Source of the DNA: Flavobacteriales bacterium
Lineage (GTDB): Bacteria > Bacteroidota > Bacteroidia > Flavobacteriales_D > Crocinitomicaceae
Reading direction: 5' to 3'
Length of the DNA stretch: 5,763 nt
Assembly: GCA_947476515.1 (NCBI GenBank)
Contig: CANJQZ010000135.1
Span: 1 to 5,763 of the forward strand
Shown here: positions 1-5,763 of the stretch, piece after piece
Position numbering within the stretch: position 1 is the first letter of the stretch
Layout of the letters: each line of letters opens with the position of its first letter
Translations under genes and position numbers: made by a program
The notes under the pieces: model-generated
The model's database searches: none
What the model saw: the letters and a program-made list of their open reading frames with translations, nothing else
What the model was told of the DNA's origin: nothing

Positions 1-816
1 GATGCAACAACAGGTCAAATTAATGTTCAATTGGAACCTGGTTATTATGATGATTTTGAATTTGATTTTTCTTGGGGTGTTTCTGGAAATGCCATAACAG
101 GTATTTGGGAAAGGGGAATTCCTAATACCACGGACAGTGGATCTGCACCTAATGAAGATGCGCCTTTTGATTGTGGTTCTATGGCTTTTGTAACGGGAAA
201 CAACCCCAATCTTCATCCTGATTTTGATGATGTTGATAAAGGAAGTACGGTTTTGAGTTCTCCTTCAATGGATTTAACAGGCTACTCTAATCCATATTTT
301 AATTTTGCCCGCACATTTTATTGTTATTATGGTCCGAATCTAGTAGATGATACACTCAAAATTTACGCTTCTAATGGAACAAACACGGTGCTGATTGATC
401 AAATAGGTGCTCCTCAAGGTGCTCCGGCTACTTGGGAAATGAAAAGTGTTTCATTGAATGGCTTGTTGCCCATTACCTCTTCCATGCAAATTGTGGTGAG
501 GATTTCTGATGAAGATCCAAACTTTAATGTAACCGAAGCTAGTTTTGACTATTTCTCTGTCACGAATAATAATGTTAGTGCATTGCCAAATATTGAAAAA
601 TCTCCTTTAATGGCTTATCCAAATCCAAGTACGGGACTAATTTCTGTTCAAGGTGTTTCACCTAATGAAGTTTTGTCTGTATTCGATATTCGAGGAGTAT
701 TAGTTCTTAAAGTTATTCCTAATAGTGATAATTATACGCTTGATTTAAGTGCTTTTTCTGGTTCTGTTTTTATGCTGAAAAATGGAAGTAATACACTTCG
801 AATCTTAAAGTTTTAA
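1..816 (+). CDS. Secreted T9SS cargo protein, C-terminal part (possible M14-type peptidase); 5' end outside window
   Basis: The reading frame is open from base 1, so this is the last 271 residues of a longer protein; an internal TTG at 31 is not a credible start. Visible residues 1-14 look like the end of a beta-sandwich domain. Residues about 17-190 form a beta-rich, jelly-roll-like module: DDFEFDFSW, then GIWERG (34-39), FVTGN (63-67), DDVDKGST (76-83) and SSPSMDLTGY (86-95). This arrangement is familiar from the C-terminal half of flavobacterial secreted peptidases, especially M14 zinc carboxypeptidases, but no catalytic domain lies in the window. Residues about 200-271 are a T9SS type A sorting domain: YPNPSTG (206-212), VFDIRG (227-232), then LDLSAFSG (247-254) and a final beta strand ending LRILKF. 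By family knowledge, this tail sends the protein across the outer membrane and is cleaved off on export. Sorting domain and secretion are firm; the enzyme type is inference from a remembered module pattern. Confidence 0.85.
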   Translation, partial: DATTGQINVQLEPGYYDDFEFDFSWGVSGNAITGIWERGIPNTTDSGSAPNEDAPFDCGSMAFVTGNNPNLHPDFDDVDKGSTVLSSPSMDLTGYSNPYFNFARTFYCYYGPNLVDDTLKIYASNGTNTVLIDQIGAPQGAPATWEMKSVSLNGLLPITSSMQIVVRISDEDPNFNVTEASFDYFSVTNNNVSALPNIEKSPLMAYPNPSTGLISVQGVSPNEVLSVFDIRGVLVLKVIPNSDNYTLDLSAFSGSVFMLKNGSNTLRILKF

Positions 817-846
817 AGGGATTTTTTTTAAGTGGTGTCTCTTTAA
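813..846 (+). terminator. Weak candidate hairpin after the T9SS cargo gene
   Basis: TTAAAGGGA (813-821) can pair with TCTCTTTAA (838-846) in a 9-bp stem containing one G-U pair, around a 16-nt loop rich in T. It overlaps the stop codon and is followed by the T-rich TCTTTTAATA. The stem is short, AT-rich and has a large loop, so it could be chance. It is the only structure in the 59-nt gap before the glycosyltransferase gene that could end transcription. Confidence 0.2.
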
Positions 847-875
847 TCTTTTAATAAATAGTATTTTTACTTTCT

Positions 876-1835
876 ATGATAGAAAATGAATTAAATGTTT
901 CAATAGTAATTCCCCTTTATAATGAGGAAGAATCTCTTCCTGAATTGTTTTCGTGGATTCAAAAAGTGCTTTCTGAAGCGCGCTTAAGTTATGAGTTAAT
1001 TCTTGTAGATGATGGAAGCACGGACAAATCATGGCAAGTAATTCAATCTTTAGCGGCTGAACATAAAGAAATAAAAGCAATTCAATTTCAACGCAATTAT
1101 GGTAAGTCAGCAGCTTTGCAAAAAGGTTTTGAAGTAGTTAGTGGAACTGTTGTGCTGACTATGGATGCCGATTTGCAAGATTCTCCGGAGGAAATTCCAG
1201 CATTGTATGCCATGATAACCCAAGAGGGATTTGATGTGGTGTCAGGATGGAAGAAAAAACGCCATGATCCATTAACCAAAACAATTCCAACTAAATTATA
1301 CAATTGGGCAGCAAGGCGCATAACAGGGATTCATTTACATGATTTTAATTGTGGAATAAAAGCATATCGCTTAGCAGTGGTTAAAAGCATTGAATTGTAC
1401 GGTGATATGCATCGTTATATTCCTGCTTTGGCTAAATATGCGGGCTTTAAAAATATTGGCGAAAAGATAGTGCAACACCAAGCAAGAAAGTTTGGCTATA
1501 CTAAGTTTGGGATCAATCGTTTTTTAAACGGCCCACTTGATTTAATGACGGTGGCCTTCTTAGGGAAGTTTGGTAAAAAACCGATGCACTTTTTTGGAGC
1601 ACTTGGAACACTTATGTTCTTCATCGGTGCTTTACTCGCTTTGTACCTAGGTATCGATAAATTATTTTTCCATAAATCAGCTCAATTATTGGCCAGTAGA
1701 ACTGCTTTTTTACTTGCTCTTGTTGCCATGATCATTGGTGTTCAGTTTTTTATGACAGGTTTTATAGCTGAAATCATGGGTAGAAATTCTTCTTCAAGAA
1801 ATAATTACCTCATTCAACAAAAAATTGCTTGTTAA
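876..1835 (+). CDS. Family 2 glycosyltransferase, polyprenyl-phosphate (DPM1/GtrB-like) type, membrane-anchored
   Basis: A 319-residue protein of usual length for bacterial DPM1-like GT2 enzymes, which typically move a sugar from a nucleotide donor to undecaprenyl phosphate on the cytoplasmic face of the inner membrane. The GT-A fold motifs are intact: SIVIPLYNEEES (9-20), ILVDDGSTD (42-50) with the nucleotide-binding acidic pair, RNYGKSAALQKGF (73-85), and MDADLQD (96-102) carrying the DXD metal-binding motif at 97-99. HDFNCGIKAYR (155-165) is the conserved acceptor-side segment of this subgroup. Two hydrophobic segments at about 238-260 and 275-298 form the usual C-terminal membrane hairpin. 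The ATG at 876 is the first start after an in-frame TAA at 855-857, so the start is secure; no Shine-Dalgarno site is seen. Its stop overlaps the next start as TAATG. Donor sugar and acceptor cannot be read from the sequence. Confidence 0.93.
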   Translation: MIENELNVSIVIPLYNEEESLPELFSWIQKVLSEARLSYELILVDDGSTDKSWQVIQSLAAEHKEIKAIQFQRNYGKSAALQKGFEVVSGTVVLTMDADLQDSPEEIPALYAMITQEGFDVVSGWKKKRHDPLTKTIPTKLYNWAARRITGIHLHDFNCGIKAYRLAVVKSIELYGDMHRYIPALAKYAGFKNIGEKIVQHQARKFGYTKFGINRFLNGPLDLMTVAFLGKFGKKPMHFFGALGTLMFFIGALLALYLGIDKLFFHKSAQLLASRTAFLLALVAMIIGVQFFMTGFIAEIMGRNSSSRNNYLIQQKIAC

Positions 1836-2380
1836 TGTTGCCTTTACCTATTGATCAACAATGGACTCTTTTCTTAGATCGAGATGGAGTGATTAATAAA
1901 CGAATTTTTGGTGGTTATATATTGGAAGAATCAGCATTTGTCTTTAATGAAGGTGCGCTTGAGGCTCTAGCGATATTAAATAAAGTTTTTGGTAAGATTG
2001 TTGTTGTAACCAATCAACAATGTATTGGTAAAAAATTAATAAGTGTTGATCAATTGAACCAAATTCATGAGCTTATGTGCAGTCAAATCATAACTGTTGG
2101 TGGAAGAATTGATGGCGTTTATTTTGCTCCAGAATTAAAAAACGAAATAGATTCAACTAGGAAACCTGCTGCTGCAATGGCAATGAAAGCAAAAAAAGAT
2201 TTCCCTGAAATAGATTTTTCTAAATCAATTATGATTGGTGACACAGATTCAGATATTATTTTTGGAAAAAATTTAGGAATGAAAACTGGCTTAATTATTT
2301 CTGAAGAAGTCATAAGGGAACAAGCAGATTTTCAATTTAATTCACTTTTAGATTTCGCATTATGCTTCGATATGTATTGA
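1835..2380 (+). CDS. HAD-IIIA family phosphatase (GmhB/histidinol-phosphatase-like), zinc loop missing
   Basis: A 181-residue soluble HAD hydrolase. Motif I is FLDRDGVIN (13-21) with nucleophile D15 and acid/base D17. Motif II is VVVTNQQ (56-62) with T59. The motif III lysine is probably K110 in TRKPAAAM (108-115). Motif IV is MIGDTDSD (133-140) with D136 and D140. This is the plan of GmhB, which dephosphorylates heptose 1,7-bisphosphate in the ADP-/GDP-heptose pathways, and of histidinol-phosphatase domains. Those enzymes usually carry a Cys/His zinc loop just before the RKP motif. Here that stretch (YFAPELKNEIDS, 97-108 approx.) has no Cys or His, so the exact substrate is doubtful. I chose the ATG at 1835, which shares one base with the preceding TAA; a TTG six bases upstream lies inside the previous gene and adds only two residues. 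The neighbours suggest a sugar phosphate as substrate, which is inference. Confidence 0.85.
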   Translation: MLPLPIDQQWTLFLDRDGVINKRIFGGYILEESAFVFNEGALEALAILNKVFGKIVVVTNQQCIGKKLISVDQLNQIHELMCSQIITVGGRIDGVYFAPELKNEIDSTRKPAAAMAMKAKKDFPEIDFSKSIMIGDTDSDIIFGKNLGMKTGLIISEEVIREQADFQFNSLLDFALCFDMY

Positions 2381-3120
2381 ATTTATGCTTCCTCTTTTGC
2401 TTTCTATTGATTGGGTTTTCTCAAGTGAATAAAACAGATGCTAAAGGCAACAAGCAAGGGGTTTGGAAGAAATATTACCCCAATACGCAAGTACTGCAAT
2501 ATGAAGGTCAATTTCTCAATAATCAACCGATGGGTGAGTTTCGTTACTACTATCCCTCTGGAAAAGTAAAAGCGGTTCTTCAGCATGAAAAGAACACAAA
2601 AAAAACAGCAGCTTGGTTTTATTTTGAAAATGAGCAATTAATGTCCGAAGGAAATTATTTGGATATGAAGAAAGATGCAGTTTGGATAAATTATTCGCCC
2701 GAAGGTTATATTATTTCTAAAGAAAGTTATTTAAATGATAAACTGAATGGTGTTAGGCTCAGTTATTATCTCGAAGGTCAAGAAGAAGATGCTCCTAAGA
2801 TATTAAATACAGCCATTTATAAGGATAGTTTGCTCGATGGTACTTTCACTGCGTATTTTTCTAATGGAAAGGTGATGCTCACTGGCAAGTATAGTGGTGG
2901 AGAAAAAATTGAGATTTGGTCTTCGTATCACCCCAATGGCACTTTGAGTTCCTCGGAAAGATATAAGCAAGGAAAATTACATGGTTGGATCTTGAGTTAT
3001 GATCAAGATGGTACTCAAATTAGCAAGATTCTTTTTAATTTAGGAGAAAAATTATCAGGCGAAGCGTTAGATAAATATTTGGAAAATTGTACCAAAAAAG
3101 GAATTGATCCTAATGAATAA
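2362..3120 (+). CDS. Exported MORN/YwqK-type repeat protein
   Basis: A 252-residue protein with a signal peptide: MLRY, then a hydrophobic stretch to about residue 19, with likely cleavage after FS, before Q21. No lipobox Cys follows, so the mature protein is probably periplasmic or exposed. The rest is about eight imperfect repeats of 23-25 residues, each with an aromatic Y/F-x-x-x-G-type beta hairpin. They begin near residues 33, 58, 83, 106, 130, 160, 184 and 208, for example GVWKKYYP, GEFRYYYPSGKV, GTFTAYFSNGKV and WSSYHPNGTL. The fifth repeat holds about six extra residues (EGQEEDAP region). This is the MORN_2 repeat seen in proteins often labelled YwqK-family antitoxin, but an exported protein next to glycan genes is not evidence for a toxin-antitoxin pair. 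It starts 19 nt before the HAD gene ends and its own end overlaps the lipoprotein gene by 8 nt. Function unknown; a scaffold or binding role is a guess. Confidence 0.85.
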   Translation: MLRYVLNLCFLFCFLLIGFSQVNKTDAKGNKQGVWKKYYPNTQVLQYEGQFLNNQPMGEFRYYYPSGKVKAVLQHEKNTKKTAAWFYFENEQLMSEGNYLDMKKDAVWINYSPEGYIISKESYLNDKLNGVRLSYYLEGQEEDAPKILNTAIYKDSLLDGTFTAYFSNGKVMLTGKYSGGEKIEIWSSYHPNGTLSSSERYKQGKLHGWILSYDQDGTQISKILFNLGEKLSGEALDKYLENCTKKGIDPNE

Positions 3121-3793
3121 GTTTTTAACATTTTCTTTTTTTATGTTGATTTTGCTCTCCTGCAAAAAAGATATTCCCCAAACTTATAATTTAAGTTACT
3201 CTTATACTTATTTCGGTTTAATAAAAGGGAATTATGTGTTGTATGAGGTTGTTGAAATTACGCATGATGAAAATGCACTTATTCAACACGATACGCTGCG
3301 CTATCAGTTAAAAACATTAATAGGGGATACGCTTTATGATAATTCTGGTCGCATTGCCAATAGGTTCTTTCGCTCCAAAAGACCAAATGCTAATGCTCCT
3401 TGGAGTATTACAGATGTTTGGACGACAATTATTGCTGATAATAAAGCGGAATTGGTCGAGGAAAATCAAAGAACGGTGAAATTAATTTTTCCTTTTTCTA
3501 AGCAAATGACTTGGAATAGCAATCAATTTAATCCCAATGCTGCGAATGCATGCTTCTATAGTTCTATCGATTATAGTGGTTCAATAGGTTCTTTTGTCTT
3601 TGATCACTTAGCGCAAGTGGAACAAGCGGACGAAAGAAATCTGGTAGTTTACAAGCGACAATTTGAGGTATATGCTCAGAATATTGGTCTCGTTAGAAAG
3701 TATTACAAGGAATTGAATATCGCTAATTTTGATACTTTGAATATCAAATCAGGAAAGGAATTATTTATGGAAGTTATTGGGTATGGAAATTAA
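3113..3793 (+). CDS. Lipoprotein of unknown function
   Basis: A 226-residue protein with a lipoprotein signal: MNK, a hydrophobic core, then a lipobox LLSC with the lipidated Cys at 17, followed by KKD. Charged residues straight after the Cys are common in Bacteroidota lipoproteins, and related motifs can direct surface display; KKD is not a clear match to a known surface-export signal. The mature part looks beta-rich with alternating polar and aromatic residues, including GNYVLYEV (39-46), VKLIFPF (122-128), MTWNSNQFN (132-140) and FEVYAQNIGLVRKYY (184-198). The last segment resembles a recurring ending in uncharacterised Bacteroidota lipoproteins (E-x-Y-A-x-x-x-G-L), but I cannot name a domain. 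The ATG at 3113 was chosen over a TTG three codons upstream; an AAAGGAA (3097-3103) precedes it at a Shine-Dalgarno-like distance, though this phylum rarely uses such sites. It overlaps the MORN-repeat gene by 8 nt, suggesting coupled expression. Confidence 0.82.
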   Translation: MNKFLTFSFFMLILLSCKKDIPQTYNLSYSYTYFGLIKGNYVLYEVVEITHDENALIQHDTLRYQLKTLIGDTLYDNSGRIANRFFRSKRPNANAPWSITDVWTTIIADNKAELVEENQRTVKLIFPFSKQMTWNSNQFNPNAANACFYSSIDYSGSIGSFVFDHLAQVEQADERNLVVYKRQFEVYAQNIGLVRKYYKELNIANFDTLNIKSGKELFMEVIGYGN

Positions 3794-3814
3794 TTTCTTG
3801 AAATTGAAGTCAAT
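3786..3814. repeat. Cluster of small overlapping palindromes in the 42-nt gap
   Basis: Three short inverted repeats follow one another: GAAATTAATTTC (3786-3797, perfect 12-bp palindrome across the lipoprotein stop codon), AATTTC-TT-GAAATT (3792-3805), and ATTGA-AG-TCAAT (3803-3814). Their arms are mostly A and T, so chance is a real possibility. They lie just upstream of and overlapping the candidate promoter, where an operator could be expected. Confidence 0.35.
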
Positions 3815-3826
3815 CCATTATTTTTG
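3798..3826 (+). promoter_or_regulatory. Candidate Bacteroidota-type promoter for the GT9-GT4 pair
   Basis: TTG at 3798-3800, an 18-nt spacer, then TATTTTTG at 3819-3826. The second box matches the TAnnTTTG -7 consensus of this phylum at all fixed positions, and the spacer falls in the 17-23 nt range described for Flavobacterium. Transcription would begin a few bases downstream, near 3831-3834, so the mRNA would have almost no leader before the ATG at 3836 and about ten bases before the ATG at 3845. In an AT-rich genome such matches also arise by chance. Confidence 0.42.
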
Positions 3827-3835
3827 TCAAAACAC

Positions 3836-4933
3836 ATGCCGAGGATGAATGTTAATGAGGTGAAATTTGATTGTTTGCATTTTCAAGGTGCTATTCCTTG
3901 TAAACCGAATAAACAGCATGGTGCTATTTGCGCTACTTGCACGAGTTATCAGCCAATAAACAAGCGTATTCTGATCATTAAATTGGGAGCTCTTGGAGAT
4001 GTTATCCGCACTACACCCTTGTTGTCCAAGTTGCGCCAAGAACACGCTAATGCTCACATTACTTGGTTGACATTAAGTCCGGATATTTTACCCGCTAATG
4101 CTATTGATACGATTTATGCTTTGGATGCGGTTTCTATTTTTGCACTTCAAAATAGCATCTTTGATATCGTTATCAATCTCGACAAGGATAAGGAAGCATG
4201 TTTGTTAATGCAACTCATCTCATCTGATGAAAAATATGGGTTTACTTGGGAAGATGATCATATTGCAGCCTGCACTCCTGCTGCAGAACATAAATTAATG
4301 ACTGGATTTTTTGATCAGATTTCTAAGGAGAACTCTAAAAGTTACCTCGAAGAAATTTTTGAAATTTGTCACTTTACTTTTGATAAAGAACCTTATCAAA
4401 TCCGTTTAAATAGTGCATTTGATAGTAAATGGAAGCAAAACTTTACCGATCTAGCAAAAGATAAGATAATCGTTGGACTCAATACAGGTTGTGGACCTAG
4501 ATGGAATACGCGTCTGTGGTCGGATCATCATTGGATAGATTTAGCCTTGAAATTAATAGCAGCAGGATATTTCCCTGTTTTTTTGGGCGGTGCCTTGGAA
4601 GATGAAAAGAACAAGACTTTAGCCCTTGCCGCTGGTGTTTATTATCCGGGTAATTTTTCTCTAGAAGAGTTTATTGCAATAACCAATAATTGTTCCATGG
4701 TCGTTACTCAAGTTACCATGATGATGCATATAGCTACTGCCTTGCAAAAGAAATTGGTGCTGATGAATACCATTTTCAATCCGAATGAATTTGAATTGTA
4801 TGGAAGAGGAGTTTTAATTGGTCCTCCAAGTCCTTGTCGTTGCTATTTCGGAAATTCATGCTCTGAAGCGCATCCATGCATGTTGGATATAACTTCTGAT
4901 GTTGTTCTTGAAGCATTAAGTCAACTTAATTAA
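3836..4933 (+). CDS. Family 9 glycosyltransferase (heptosyltransferase-like) with Cys/His clusters
   Basis: A 365-residue cytosolic GT-B enzyme of the GT9 family, whose known members add heptose (or another sugar) to lipopolysaccharide core at the inner membrane. The N-domain begins with RILIIKLGALGDVIRTTPLL (44-63), the family's signature acceptor-side loop. The donor-side domain has VGLNTGCGPRWNTRLW (213-228), FPVFLGG (246-252) and QVTMMMHIATAL (292-303). Before the Rossmann fold lies C13-x-H15, C22, H28, C32 and C35, spaced like a small zinc site. Near the end lie C334, C336, C342, H346 and C348. I have seen this pairing in a subgroup of GT9 proteins from Bacteroidota and others. The start may be the ATG at 3836 or at 3845; the TTG at 3824 lies inside the candidate -7 box and is unlikely. 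The GT4 gene follows after 3 nt. Heptose as donor is not shown. Confidence 0.9.
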   Translation: MPRMNVNEVKFDCLHFQGAIPCKPNKQHGAICATCTSYQPINKRILIIKLGALGDVIRTTPLLSKLRQEHANAHITWLTLSPDILPANAIDTIYALDAVSIFALQNSIFDIVINLDKDKEACLLMQLISSDEKYGFTWEDDHIAACTPAAEHKLMTGFFDQISKENSKSYLEEIFEICHFTFDKEPYQIRLNSAFDSKWKQNFTDLAKDKIIVGLNTGCGPRWNTRLWSDHHWIDLALKLIAAGYFPVFLGGALEDEKNKTLALAAGVYYPGNFSLEEFIAITNNCSMVVTQVTMMMHIATALQKKLVLMNTIFNPNEFELYGRGVLIGPPSPCRCYFGNSCSEAHPCMLDITSDVVLEALSQLN

Positions 4934-4936
4934 GGA

Positions 4937-5763
4937 ATGAAAATAACTTTTCTATCTACTTTCTATCCATTTCGCGGCGGAATTGCCCAGTTTAATGCTT
5001 TGGTGTATCGTGCGCTTGAAAAAGATAATTCCTTAGAGGCAATAACTTTTACGAGACAATATCCTAATATTTTATTTCCAGGCAAAACGCAATTAGTCGG
5101 ACCAGAGGATCAAGCGGATGAAATTCCTTCCAAGTCTTGGTTAGATAGTATTAATCCCTTTACCTATTGGACAACAGGAAGAAGGATTAAAAAGAACAGT
5201 CCAGACTTAATGATCACCAAGTATTGGATGACTTTCTTTGCTCCAAGTTTGGGATTTGTATTGGGAATGCAAGCCAAAAAAACGGTAAGGATTTCTATAT
5301 TAGATAATGTTATTCCGCATGAAAAGCGATTCTTTGACCATTGGTGCAATCGCTATTTCTTAAAAAGAAATGATGGTTTTATCGTAATGTCTGATAAAGT
5401 GAAACTAGATTTATTGTCCTACCTGCCTGAGGCAAAATATCTATACATACCGCATCCAGTGTACGATCACTTTGGAGAGAAATGTTCCAAAATTGACGCT
5501 TTAAAAAAGTTGAATTTAGAGAATTTTGCGGATAAAAAAATAGTGTTGTTTTTTGGAATTATTCGCGATTATAAGGGCTTAGATCTTTTATTGGAAGCGT
5601 TTTCGCTCTTGGATGATAGTTTTCATTTGATTGTTGCTGGAGAGGTTTATGGAAGTTTTGAGAAATATGACGCTATTATTTCTGAGCATCAATTAAAAGA
5701 TAAGGTCAGTTTGTGCAATAATTATATTGGTGACGAGGAGGTTAAATTCTTTTTCTCTGCAGC
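4937..5763 (+). CDS. Family 4 glycosyltransferase, N-terminal part; 3' end outside window
   Basis: An open frame runs from the ATG at 4937 to the window edge without a stop (275 complete codons plus two bases), so it is cut off, not broken. It starts MKITFLSTFYPFRGGIAQFN, the first beta strand and glycine loop (G14-G15) of a GT-B retaining glycosyltransferase. A linker reaches IPHPV (171-175), where the second Rossmann domain normally begins. VLFFGIIRDYKGLDLLLEAF (203-222) is the typical GT4 donor-domain motif (F-x-G-x-x-R-x-YKG), followed by FHLIVAGE (229-236) and YIGDEEVKFFFSA (263-275). The catalytic E-x7-E segment would lie just past the end of the window. The ATG comes 3 nt after the GT9 stop; the AAGGA in between is too close to act as an ordinary ribosome site. 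It most likely adds a hexose or similar sugar to the same glycan as its neighbours; the donor is unknown. Confidence 0.9.
   Translation, partial: MKITFLSTFYPFRGGIAQFNALVYRALEKDNSLEAITFTRQYPNILFPGKTQLVGPEDQADEIPSKSWLDSINPFTYWTTGRRIKKNSPDLMITKYWMTFFAPSLGFVLGMQAKKTVRISILDNVIPHEKRFFDHWCNRYFLKRNDGFIVMSDKVKLDLLSYLPEAKYLYIPHPVYDHFGEKCSKIDALKKLNLENFADKKIVLFFGIIRDYKGLDLLLEAFSLLDDSFHLIVAGEVYGSFEKYDAIISEHQLKDKVSLCNNYIGDEEVKFFFSA

Noticed and set aside
862..869. TATTTTTA as a -7 promoter box for the GT2 gene
   Set aside because: The last fixed base is A instead of G, and no TTG lies 17-23 nt upstream. It would also put the transcription start on the ATG. Too weak to list as a feature.
874..1321. Open frames on the minus strand opposite the GT2 gene (874-1080 and 1097-1321)
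   Set aside because: They lie wholly within a strongly conserved glycosyltransferase, show no recognisable domain, and are shadows of the AT-rich coding strand.
2119..2637. Minus-strand open frames opposite the HAD and MORN-repeat genes
   Set aside because: Composition is that of antisense shadow frames (runs of F, I, S and K) with no start context or domain; the plus-strand genes have intact motifs.
2362..3793. A toxin-antitoxin pair formed by the YwqK-like protein and its neighbour
   Set aside because: Both proteins carry export signals and are over 220 residues; neither resembles a toxin. The repeat family name alone is not evidence.
3824..3826. TTG as the start codon of the GT9 gene
   Set aside because: Two ATG codons follow within 21 bases, the extra residues are not part of the family, and this TTG falls in the candidate -7 promoter box.
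3827..4057. Minus-strand open frame opposite the start of GT9
   Set aside because: It covers the conserved GT9 acceptor loop on the other strand and has no supporting features.
5164..5349. Minus-strand open frame of 61 codons in the last 600 bases
   Set aside because: The plus strand here is a continuous family 4 glycosyltransferase frame starting at 4937, so this is a shadow.
1..5763. Mobile elements, CRISPR arrays, tRNA or rRNA genes
   Set aside because: No transposase or integrase motif, no spaced direct repeats and no structured RNA gene was seen; nearly all of the window is coding.

Overview
The window suggests a member of the Bacteroidota, most likely the Flavobacteriales. It is AT-rich, and its genes mostly lack Shine-Dalgarno leaders. 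The first gene ends in a type IX secretion (T9SS) sorting domain, a system confined to this phylum. One short gap carries a Flavobacterium-type promoter match (TTG, 18 nt, TAttTTTG). No species can be named from the sequence alone.

Layout, all on the + strand: (1) 1-816, the C-terminal 271 residues of a large secreted T9SS cargo protein, probably a peptidase; (2) 817-875, a short gap with a weak hairpin; (3) 876-1835, a membrane-anchored family 2 glycosyltransferase of the polyprenyl-phosphate (DPM1/GtrB-like) type; (4) 1835-2380, a HAD-IIIA phosphatase related to GmhB/histidinol phosphatase but without the zinc loop; (5) 2362-3120, an exported protein made of about eight MORN/YwqK-type repeats; (6) 3113-3793, a lipoprotein of unknown function; (7) 3794-3835, a gap dense in small palindromes with a candidate promoter; (8) 3836-4933, a family 9 (heptosyltransferase-like) glycosyltransferase with Cys/His clusters at both ends; (9) 4937 to the window end, the first 275 codons of a family 4 glycosyltransferase that continues beyond the window.

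The genes from 876 to 3793 overlap one another (by 1, 19 and 8 nt) and look translationally coupled. After a 42-nt gap, the two further glycosyltransferases lie 3 nt apart. Three glycosyltransferases plus a sugar-phosphate-type phosphatase suggest assembly of a cell-envelope glycan such as lipopolysaccharide core, O-chain or exopolysaccharide, or glycosylation of exported proteins. The two exported proteins of unknown function inside the run are the least explained part. No complete new system can be demonstrated. There are no RNA genes, mobile elements, CRISPR arrays or long repeats that I can support, and no stretch over 300 bases lacks a gene.
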